This document shows, piece by piece, positions 22,001 to 34,000 of a stretch of DNA of 64,000 nt. Below the pieces are notes generated by a model. The model saw nothing but the letters and a program-made list of their open reading frames with translations, was not told the origin of the DNA and did no database searches. Within the stretch, counting starts at the first letter, position 1, and every line of letters begins with the position of its first letter. The DNA comes from Sipunculus nudus (Eukaryota > Annelida > Sipuncula > Golfingiida > Sipunculidae): positions 29,931,339 through 29,995,338 of the forward strand of contig CM049316.1 in NCBI GenBank assembly GCA_026874595.1. The letters run 5' to 3'. The position numbers and the translations under genes are program-made.

Positions 22001-25000
22001 CTACAAATACATGTGTAAAATTTAGATTTTCTCTCCAAGACAAGTAACTATAGGTGTAACAAAGCCACATGTGCAAACAGCTCAGGTTTACAACTTTTGT
22101 CTGTTATGAAACAAGTGACCCAGGGGTCATGGCGCTCAGCTGATGTCTGAAACTGACAAATTCTATCAACTTGGACTGCTGTCATTTTAGTATTTTTGCA
22201 ATTTTGTCTGTGGTAGTTGTGAAGAATCTATTGAATGGATTTCTTCAAATTTTATATGGTGAGTGCAAAATTTTTCTTTACTAGAACTGAACAATAATCA
22301 AGTCTGATTTTTTTGTGCTAAACACACATAAGTGTGCATTACTCAAAGAAAATGCATGAAAATTGAGAAAATGTGGATTTCACCACCATGGATGACAGAA
22401 AGTGGTTGATCGCTATAGCTCAGATGACATGGTCAGCTGAGCTAAATGAAGAAAGTATACTACATTTAGACATGTGTGACTGGGTATTAAATCATCCTTA
22501 AATTAACCATTCCAGAAGAAATGTCTCTAATACTGATGTGATAGGTAAATTACTACAAAATTATTAAAACAGCTGGGTTATAACTGGGGTACACACAACA
22601 AAATCATATTTAATGAAATTGATGCTAATGCATATCAAGTGCCCTCTGGTGAGAAAGTGGTTGACAAAACAGCCCAAAACTAAAGCCATGCACTCGGGGT
22701 TGCTTTTACTCATACTAGATGTGTCGGAACAACACGAAAGCCCCCGCCTGGGGCAAAATAGAAACATTTGTTAAATTTTGTCAAATTTTTTAAGTTCAGG
22801 AGGTGTTGTATGGTCAAAAGTAGGTCAACAAGGGCAAAATGCAACTCGATCTGTAACGGGTCATTATCAAGCAACACACCAAAAATCAGGCCAGTATCTG
22901 CAGGCATTGTGAAAAAGGTCCATATATGTGCATTTTTCATAAAAATTCTGTCTTTCATGAAATTTTCTATGTTCAGGATCTGTCATATGGTCAAAAACAG
23001 GTTAAATGGGACGAAACGCGACTAGATCTGTAAGTGGTCATTATGCGCCCACAGACCAAACATTAGGCCAGTATCTGTAAGCATTGCATTGCGAAACTAG
23101 GATATTAGCAAAAGCTGATAATCAGTTATAAATTTAAATTGGAGAGGTATGTACCATGTTTCATAACAATTCACCAAATGCTTCCTGAGAAATAAGCTCC
23201 TAAGTTTTTTTTCTATACCAAGCTCTGTGACCTTGAAAAGTAGGTCAAGACCACCCATCTCTGAACTTGACCAAGATTTTGTAAATATAATGCAGTAGCA
23301 CTGAAGTAACCTGTGTTGAATACCTTTGGAGATATCCTGCATAAAAGGCCAAAATTGAAAAATCTGATAAAATTTCATTAAAAAAATCAGAAATTGCAGG
23401 TGGCGCCACCAAAATTGTGCAGCACGTACAGACCATCAGTCCCAATGATCATAGTAAGTTTTGTGAAAATCCACACAATGGTTCCTGAGATATAAGCTTC
23501 TGAGTGTTTTTCTATAATCAGCTCTAAAATGTAGAAAAATGGGTCAAGGTCACCCATCTTTGAACTTAATCTCGATTTTATCGATATACATCTTCACTGA
23601 CGAAATAAAATTCCAATAGTGAATCCTTTTATAGATATCCCCCTCACAAGGTAAAAGTTAAGACGCGGAACAGACAGACGGACGGACACCGGACAGACAG
23701 ATGGATGGACAGATAGACAGACAGCTTGGGTGACGACAATAGCCAATCAGCCTATGAGCTGAGGGCTAAAAACGGCTGTACATGTACATTTGTCATGAAA
23801 ATTTATATTTTTCATGAAATTTTCTATGTTTAGGAGCCGTAAAACAATCAAAAGTAGGACAACCAGAACGAAACGAGAACTCGATCTGTAACTGATCATT
23901 ATCTGCCCACACACCAAAAATCAGGCCAATATCTGCAGGCATTGCGAACAAAAGTCCGTACATGTGTATTTGTCATGAAAATTTCTATTTTTCATGAAAT
24001 TTTCTATGTTAAGGAGCCATAAAACGGTCAAAAGTAGGTCAACCGGGAAGAAATGCGAACTCGATCTGTAACTAGTCAATATCTGCATACACAAAAAAAA
24101 TCAGGCCAATATCTGCAGGCATTGCGAACAAAAAAACGTACATGTGTATTTGTCATGAAAATTTCTATTTTTCTTGAAATTTTCTATGTTTAGGAGCCGT
24201 AAAAGGGTCAAAAGTAGGTCAACTGGGATGAAACGCGAACTCCATCTGTAACTAGTCAATATCTGCAAACACACCAAAAATCAGGCCAATATCTACAGGC
24301 ATTACGAACAAAAGTCAGTACATGTGTATTTGTCATGAAAATTTCTATTTTTCATGAAATTTTCTAAGTGAAGGAGCCGTAAAACGGTCAAAAATAGGTC
24401 AACCGGGACGAAATGCAAACTCAATCTGTAACTGGTCATTATCTGCCAAAACACCAAAAATCAGGCCAATATCTGCAGGCATTGCGAAAAAAAGTCCGTA
24501 CATGTGTATTTGTCATGCAAATTTCTATTTTTCATGAAATTTTCTAAGTTTAGGAGCCATAAAACGGTCAAAAGTAGGTCAACCGGGACGAAACGCGAAC
24601 TGGATCACAAAGTGGCGGGGGCATAAAAATGCATAAATCAATCCTCTGTGTCAATTTTCATGAAATACGATGAAACTCTTCTTCAAAGATCTTACATACA
24701 CACACACATCCAGATATTAGCAAACACGATAATCCTGTTTTTCATTATATTTTCTACCAATGATGAAAGATAACAATATATGTAATAAGATAAGTTTTTT
24801 ATTAATACCCCAACTTCTCCTAAACTTCTCTGAAAACCAACAACTGATCACATCAAAATATCAAATAATCTGATTTAAGAAATATCAAATAATTGACATG
24901 ACCAAATAATTGCCGAGATTAAAGTATTATTTTTTCCTGTGATGAGAGCTATGAGAAAACAAAACAAACTTACCTCCTCTGCAAACTGCCGTAAGTCTTT

Positions 25001-28000
25001 CTCCCTGACATATACAAATGGTCTTATCACCCTCAGTTCTCCACCACTGTAAATGAAAAGAATAATTTCATTTTGTCCAGTTTCTGTAAGTTCTTCTATG
25101 ACTGGGTGCACATTGGATATGGTGATATTTTTTATAGAAAGTGCTCAGATTAATGACCAGCATGTGACAATCAGGGGAGTATAAGCAGCAGAGTAAGAGA
25201 ATCAAATACCTATTGCCTAAGTCAGGAGGGTATGTATTCACCTGTGTTCATGTTTGAGTTTGTGTATGTTTGTTCACAACATATATCACAGAATCAAGAA
25301 TGGGATCTCAACAAACTTTCAGAGCATTTCAGGAATGGGCCAATGAAGAAACAATCAGATTTTTGTTGGGATCCGGCACATGATCCTGATTCAGGAACAT
25401 CAATGAAGATTTATAAATGTATATCCACTCATATAGGAAGGACATGGTGGATGCTTGCACTCATTAAAATGCAGATCTCCAGTCTAAAATATAATCATTT
25501 TATTTGTTCAATTTTCTTGATTCATCTTACTTTAAAGTGAAAGTGTTGGCTTGAGTCTTTCAGCTGAAGATAACTTTATAATATGAATGGCTCCAACATC
25601 CAATCAATATTATAAGTGATTGTTTCTGTCTTGAAATGATGTCCATGAATGTGTCAATTCAGTTGACTGATTGACATATAAGTTATTAATAGAGAAACAA
25701 TATCTGAATATCATTATATATGATGTAATTCTGTGAATCTGAAAAATACTACATTTTTCATGCATGAAACATTACAAAAACATTTGACTGTATAATGTGG
25801 TACTAAATACTATGTTATGTTACACCAATAATATAAATTCAAAGTCAAATTAAGCATTTGATAAAAAAATCCTTCATCCAAGAAATAACAATAACAAACT
25901 ACACAAGCAAAATTTGTTACCACACTAGAAATTGATAACTGATATTTAAGTTATTCTTTAAACTATTTAGGCCTATTCATTCAGTATGAAGCCACTGTGT
26001 TTGGAAGAATCAATGCATGGCATTTTTAATTCAACATGCAAGGAAAAATACATACCTGACTTTGTAATGAGCTTTCATTGTTCTCAGTAGACCATTGTGG
26101 AATATAGACATCAGAAAGCTAGAAATAAATGTTGTATGTTTTAATAACTACGGATTACATTAAACAATTACATCATACATAATTTGTAATACATGTAGGC
26201 CTACTCAGGGTAAGAATTGGATTGATTTCATATGGGAAATCTTAGCACACTTTATAATAGTGTCCATTATTCTTGCCGTGACAAACATGACTCAGTTAAG
26301 GTCCTCCTACTGAAGAGCAGGGTTCTGGCCGTAATGTCAGAGGGCCGATCTGGTGCTACCATTATTTACACTCACTGTATGTACAGTCGAGCCCACTTTG
26401 TGTCATATCAGTTAATAGAAAATCCTGTTTATTGTCACATAAATCTGAAATCCCAAACCATTTCCTATATAATCAATGGTAAATCTGACCGTTTAATATC
26501 ATGGAATATTGTCATAATCCCGTTTATTGTCATGCTTCTAACCCTTGGCAAAGATACCAGTTGGCAGTTAATATCACATCAAACGTCGACAAGGCGATGA
26601 ACGAGGCCAAGAGCCTGTAATCGATCAGGCGTATCAAACAATCGCTCAGGCGTATCAAACGATTGCATCTCCCACCTGTGTGCGGCAGTTTAGTGCAGTA
26701 ATGCATGCGGGTCACTCCCCGTTAATTAGCTAATTAACGTCTTAAGATACCATGGTAATCAAAATCATTGCGTTTTTTTCGTACGTTAACAAAGGCGATG
26801 TTTGCGGTCACATATCATACATAATGAACTCCTGGCCTTTGAAAGGCCGCAGTTTACACTTCAGTTACGTTTCGCCGAGATGATATGAAGCACGAGCTCT
26901 AAACGTTGCTTACGACTGAAAATCCCCTTTAAGGGCCCGCGAAAAGGTGGAGGTTTTGTGAGCACTGGAGGAGATACCCGGTGCAAAACCTTAATCACGG
27001 CAAAACTTTAGAAAGTTGACAATGGCATGACGATGCCCCCTCCCCGAACAGTCCTGTCATAAAGACGATCATGGAAGTTTGAGTCATGAAAAAGATATCC
27101 AGAAAATAAGGCGCAATAGTCGGGGAAAGAATTATCTAGTAAAACAGTTTGCCTACGCATTACGTTATTACTGTGCCGCATATTTCCAGACATTTGACCT
27201 CATGACCCAGAAGCTACGTCTCCTTCTGTTTGCAAGTCAGATTTTAAGTCAGTTACTGTGGAATGCGGCACAAAACCTACAGGAAATAAATTATCAAGTG
27301 CACATAAACATAATTTGATATGCCGTTGTGCAATAAAATATTCATAAACATTTCTGTTTCCTTTTTTATTGACGATTTATTTAATATCATTTGAGATATA
27401 TCGCTTCTTCTATGACTCAAAAGGACATCGATGTCGAAGCCCGCATAATGTCACATCCCGGTTATTATCATAATTTATGTATGCACCACCAATAAGCGGG
27501 CTTGACTGTATATTCATAATATACACAAATCTTGGTTGAGAAGTTTTGTTGAGAGTTGGTTTGAGAAGGGCTAGCAAAGGTATACCAGTAGTTTAGTCTG
27601 GTTTACCTTTATTTTGTATCTGTCAGTTTTAAGTCAGTTTCAATGTGGTTAGGAGACATTACAAATAATGAAAAAGGTGGACCTCAAATTATGACTGCAT
27701 GGTATCATAACTTATGAAATCCATTTTGTCAGAAAATTGTCAATTCACCTTTCAGACAGGTCATCTAAGTGCTGGCCCAGAGCTAGGACATTATAACCTT
27801 GCCTCCTGGCCGCAGCATATATCCTTCCTCGCTTCATCCTGCTGCAGAAACTACATATACTGGCCACCTCATATGAGAGATTCTGGGCTGTCTCCAAGAT
27901 ACCTGGGATATAAGAATACTAACTGTTAAATCAAGATATGTCTTAAAACAAAGGTTACCTTAGCATTCTGATCGACTGTACCCCATGATTTATCTGTTCT

Positions 28001-31000
28001 ATCATCTTTTGCATTATCTTTATCACTAACTAAAAAAAGAACAGTTTTTGACAGGTGAACAATTTTAACAAGACTGTAAACATATAAATGAGAGAGGAAA
28101 CAGCCTGTATTGGCTTGATCATGATCACATCCTTAATTTGAAATGAACTGGTCTACTTTCGAAGTACCAGTTATAATAAAGTTAATCATTTTTTATGAAT
28201 GGCATAAAATTTTATAGGAATTACAGATCTAAGGATGTCTATGTGCAAGGTGTTTAAGGCAATCTACGCTCTTTACACAGTGCTTTAACTATAGGTCTAC
28301 TTCCTACATGGTAAGCCCTGTTTGTTATGACCTCTTATCCTGAATTGCTACACCAGAGGGGAGCACTGTATTTTTGCCCAATCAGATGAGACCTTGTGCT
28401 GGAAGACACGGCCAAACGAGGAATACACTGAGCCAATCATGTTGATTTCATTTTGAGTGACAGCTCATCGCCCCGGTGCCTGTATGAACAGGCCACAGGC
28501 TCAGAGAGAATTGCCACAGACGTGGTTTACTTTGGGCCTTGGGCACATAGGATGCCCTGCTGGTGAGCTGTAATTCAAACGAAACGTAACAACAAAGGCT
28601 GCGTGCACACCTCGGCTAGTTTCAGTTCTGCAGACACAAGACCCATGGCTACGCTAACACAGTCATACTGTCAGAATCGAATCTGTCGATGATGGGAGAA
28701 TACAGAGGAAGCAATTAAAATTCGAACGTAAACTTGTCTTCAAACGGCGCTTGAAATGCAGCTATGGGCGGAGCCAGGATGCCTGTCGCGTGTTTGTTTA
28801 TTGGCATCTTGTTGGCTGCTTGTCACATCATACGTTTTGTTCCGCAGACAACGAAACCACCATCTGGTGTCTAAATATATCATAAAAGGTCAAAGCTGGC
28901 AGCGTGAAAATCAGTTGCTTCTTTAGAAGCGTAAGATTTCCGCTGCCTCGGGAGCGTAAAGGCAATTGGGTTCTTGTATGTAAAATTAAAATAAACATTT
29001 TTTTATTATTTCACTTGCATCTTTCCCTGGTATGAGATAATGTGAACAGCATCTTGGAAGATTATAAATTAAGAGTAAATTTTTCATTGTGTTTGTATAA
29101 ATTACTTGCCCATTTTTATTATTGATCTGAAACCATACACCAATGGCCTGATTTGTTCTTGCATAAAGTTCTCATTCCACTCATACACATCATCCTGAAC
29201 TACTCACATTGTTCTTCATAGAAGTAAGGCACACCCAGACCAGCCAGGTACTTTTTTAATGGACTTGGATCATAGGAACTTGTCTGTGGATCAACGGTCA
29301 CTGCTCCAAACTCAAAGTTTAATCCCTGAAACAAGACAGACCATGAGAGGATACATGTGGAGAAGTGCACAAAAGAAATCCAGATTAAAGGTGTAGCACT
29401 ATCTTAAGAACAAGACTACATTAAACGAAAATGAATACAAAATATATTGCAAAGGATACTGATAATAATGCTATCAAGACAAATGTCTTTCTTCCGATGC
29501 TAAAACTAAATGTTTATATTAAGAAACATAATATATGTCACAACAGTAATCCAGATGTTTCCTTGATCTAGAAAATGCATCACATATTATATCACCTTTT
29601 CTGAAAATAAATATTTTTAATTTAAATGATTCTGAATTGCAATTTACAATGTATCATCAATGTAAAATTCCTCTTCTTTTTTTATTTGAGGATGTAAGCA
29701 TTATGTGTAATATAGCCCCCAAAACCCCCCCATTCCCTCCCTGTGAATGGTGGTTTTGTTAGTTAACTGTTGTGAGCTTTTCTGTATTAATGAGAATTTT
29801 CTCTGTTAAAGTTTATACGCCAGAGTAAGCCAACCGAAAATTTTCCCTTATTGGGCCTATTATCGCCCATCCCGCCTCGTTCCCGTGTATCTAGGTCACA
29901 CTTCCGTTACCCATAATCACATTTTCGAAGGCGTAAGGAAGAGGACTGGGAGGGAGCGATGTTTGTAATACAGAAAAGCTCACAACAGTTTACTAACAAA
30001 ACCACCATTCACAGGGAGGGAATGGGGGGTTTTATTACGTAAACATAATTGTGAGCTGTTTCTGTATTAATGAGAAAAAAACAGACATGCCTTGGGGAGG
30101 GAGCACCTACCTGTAACGCTGGAACGAGGAATCTCAGTGCGGTGATGGAGCAGCAGTCGACGTCGGTGGCGGAACCGACGGAGAGGAAGAAGACGGCCGG
30201 GAAAATTGTAGGACCTCACCAGACGCGATCACAGGGCCCATGGAGTAGAGGCCCGAAGCCTGGAGCTGAACATCTTTCAGATAGAAGCGTGTGAACGTAG
30301 ATGGGGATTTCAAGTATCCCTTCTTGACCAACTGATTGGGTGAAATCCCGGAGAAATGGGCCAAGGAAGTCGAAATTGCCCGAATGTCATGGGCCTTGAT
30401 GTGAAATTGGTCCAATGTGGATTGAGAAGCTGATTCATATGCGGCGACGATAGTAGCTTTGAGCCACGAACTAATTGTGATAGGGCTAATCTTCTTATTG
30501 GAAGATGTGACTTTTGTAGAAATAAACAACTTCTTGCGCCCCCCCGTAAAGGATGAGTAGCCTTTAGATAATAACGCAACGCATGAACCGGGCAATTGGT
30601 AGCCCCATAACGGTACTGACCGTTAGGGAGGGCCGGAACGTGCCAAGCAGACGGAGGGTCATCGAAATTTTGATTTTTCCTATAAAAATCCGGTGGAAAA
30701 TGTAGGGTGGCCAACGAACCGTCGGCCGCAATTTGCGTGAATTTCGAATCAGCCACGAGGGCATAAGCTCAGAACGGCGACCAGCCGAGGCAAGAGCTAG
30801 GAGGAAAACCGTTTTCCGAGACAAATGGAGAAGATGGGCCGAACGCAACGGCTCATAAGGGGGTTCCCGGAGGTGACTTAAGATGACGTCCAGGCGCCAG
30901 GAAGGCGCAACGTACCAAGGACGAGACGCACGGGCATGAACCCCCTTGAGAAAGTCCGACACCAACGGGTGATGAAGGACACGATTGTGACCCAGCGGAC

Positions 31001-34000
31001 GTAGCCCCGACAGCAGGGCGGCGCGATAGCCACGCAGAGAGGGATAGGATAAATGTTTATCCTGCAGTAAGAACACGAAAAAATCCAAAACAGCCGCAAG
31101 CGACGGATCTAAAGGGGAGATTCCGCGGGAAGTCGCCCACTCCGTGAAGAGACGCCACCGGGAGTCGTAGATGCGGTCCGAAGAACGGCGACGGGGAGCC
31201 CAGGCAAGGAGAGCAGCCGGGCTTGAAATGCCCTGATCCTTGAGGTGTCCAATAAGAGCACGCATGCGCATAGAGGGCACGACCGAAATGGGCGACGCGC
31301 TTGAGGGAACGACGGGAGCGCGATGCGGAGCGGTAGTATAAGCGGGGGGCGAGAGAGAAGCGAGCGCCACAGAGGAAACCATGGAGCCGCAGGATGAAAC
31401 GGAAGGATGAGAAGCAGGGTAGTCTGGTCCGCGCGGGACAAGCGGAGAAGGACATGGCGGATGAGAGGAGGCGCCGGAAACGCAAAGAGAAACCGGTGAG
31501 ACCACCCGGACGGCGGCGTGTCGGGGAGACGGTTGCGAGGGAGACGTAGACGCGTCTCGGAAGGCACAAGAACGGGGGGGGGGGGGACGGAAAATCGAAC
31601 AGATAGAATTCCGGCCGCCCCAGGCGAGCGAAAACACTCCGAATAACCGGGAGCGGAAGGAGCGGCGGGGAAGGAAGAGACGCCGGATGACGGGAAAGGG
31701 CGTCCGCTAGGATGTTCAACACGCCCGGAAGATGGGATGCACGAACTGAAGCCCGGAGAGAGAGGCATAGATCGAACAAAAGGTAAGTCTCCTGTATGAG
31801 CGAGGGAGACCGAGTACCGCCCTGCTTGTTGATATATGCCACAACCGTGGTATTGTCGGTCCGGATGAGAATGTGACGTCCGGTCAAGCGGGGAGACCAG
31901 TGGGAGATCGCGCGACGGACGGCACGCAGTTCTAGGATATTGATATGGAGCAGACGTTCCGACTGGGACCACATCCCGGAAGCGCGAAGATCGGCGAGAT
32001 GGGCCCCCAAACCGAGGAGAGACGCATCGGTATAGATGGTGCAATCGACATCCCGGGAAAAAGGAACGCCGCGCAGGAGAAAGGAAAGGTCCATCCAGGG
32101 ACGAAGCGACCGCCAGGTGCTCCGAAACGGGAGGATCGTAGGACAAACCGAGGTTAACCGGAGAAGGCCGTAACGGCGCAAGATAGACTGAATCGGACGG
32201 AGGTACAGACAGCCGAACGGGATGAAAGACGCGGCCCAGTTGAGAGCACCGTGGAGAGAAGCCGCAGTGCGCGAGTCTACACGGCGCTGCGTGAGAAAGG
32301 AACGAATTAGGCGGCGGAGTTTGAGAGCAAAATCGCGCGGGAGCGACGCTGTGCCGGACGCAAAATCGAGCGTGACACCCAGAAATTGGAGGGACTGGGT
32401 GGGAGTGAGAAGATACTTCTCCGCATTGACCAGGAAGCCGAGGTTCCGAAGTAAGATGAGAACCCGGGAGCGATGCGACAGTAGGAGGGAGCGATCGGCC
32501 ACATGGACCAGCCAATCGTCCAGATAAGGGAGCACAGAAATGCCCTGGGAACGGCGATAACTCGTGACCGTGTGAACCAACATGGTAAAAATCCAGGGGG
32601 CCATGTTGATCCCGAACGGAAGGGCCCGGAATTGATAAACCCGGTTCTGATACGCGAAGCGAAGAAACGGTTGAGACGAGGGATGGATGGGAACGTGAAA
32701 ATAGGCATCTGTAAGGTATATCTTGAACGCCCAATCCATCCGCCGAACAATGCGGAGCACAGCATGGATATTGAACATCCGAAACGGGGGCGGACGGATG
32801 AACGAATTGAGGCGCTTCAGGTCTATGATCGGGCGCCAACGGCTGTGCGGTTTGGGAACAAGAAAAAGGCGAGAGTAAAACCCCACGGTGGAAGGGGAAA
32901 CCTCGAAAATGGCCCGTTTGTCTAACATCGATTGAATGGCCTCCTCCAAAGCGAGGCATTTTGCCGGATCGGGCGGAGGCGGAGTGAAGAACGGGTGCAA
33001 TGTGACGGGAGGTGCGTGCAAAAACGTAAGACGGAACCCGAACTTGACGGTGCTGAGAATTAAACGCTGTGAGGTGATACCCGCCCACGCGGGAAAATGG
33101 GCGCTGAGATGAGCACCGACCAGAGCGATAGAGTCATTTCTTGGTCGAACCTCGTTTAGAGGAGCGACCACGAAAAGGCTGAGAACTGCCGGAACGCCCG
33201 GAAGACGTAGCAGACGCGCGCCGTGGCTGAGTGGAAGCCACAACCGGAGGCCGAGGGCGGGGAACGCGGAAGGAGGGCCGAGGCGCAAGAGAGGCCGAAC
33301 GGAGGCGGGCCTGACGATCGGAGCGCTCTAAGGCGCGGTCAAAGAGAGGCCGTAAGTGGCCGCCAAACAGCAGGGAACCGGTAAAAGGTTGACAATAAAG
33401 TTCGGTTAACTCCGCCTGAGTAAGCTCCGGCTTGAAGTGTTTTAACGACTGAATGCAAGCCGTGCAAGCAATTTTCCACCAGGCGCCAAACGACCTGATT
33501 TAACTCCACGCAAGTATGGGCAGAAGCCTGCCAGATGTCGTTGAGAGTGAGCGTGTCCGGAGAAACGGCGAGCAAGCTAGTGACAGCCTGCAAGTCGTTA
33601 ACCATGCCGGCCACTTGCCGGATGAGCCCCTCCAGATCAGACAAGTGACGATCGGAAAGGTGGACAGAGGACGGAAATAAAGACTTTCCGTCCGCAAACG
33701 GCTGTTCCAGGCCGGACTCGAGTCGCATGGGAGCCGACGGAATATCTGGGTTATCAGGAAAAGGGAGCAAGCGATCGAAACAGGTAGCCCGGTACCCACA
33801 GGAATTCCATAGGGTACCGGGGGACCAAGGTTTCTCCGAACCCGGCGAAAGAGGGGCCCCAGTAGCAGTGGAGCGAGACCCCGAGACCACCGCGTGGTGC
33901 TCACGTAAGAAAGCCCCCGTGTGTTCGGAAAACTCCATACACACGGCGGGCGCGGCCAAGGGCGACTGCAGGGCGGCAGGATTCAAAAATGAACCGGCCG

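Larger units (their letters stand above)
24631..26383. other. Fusion-gene introns around exons t and u
   Basis: Apart from exons 24974-25046 and 26056-26118, AT-rich intron with no supported feature. The ORF at 25232-25540 lacks splice-bounded coding character. Confidence 0.5.

Noticed and set aside
31057-31640. C-terminal ~190 residues of the 743-codon RT ORF as a conserved domain
   Set aside because: This stretch overlaps the recombinase in another frame and is Pro/Ser/Arg-rich, as expected of an out-of-frame reading of GC-rich coding DNA.
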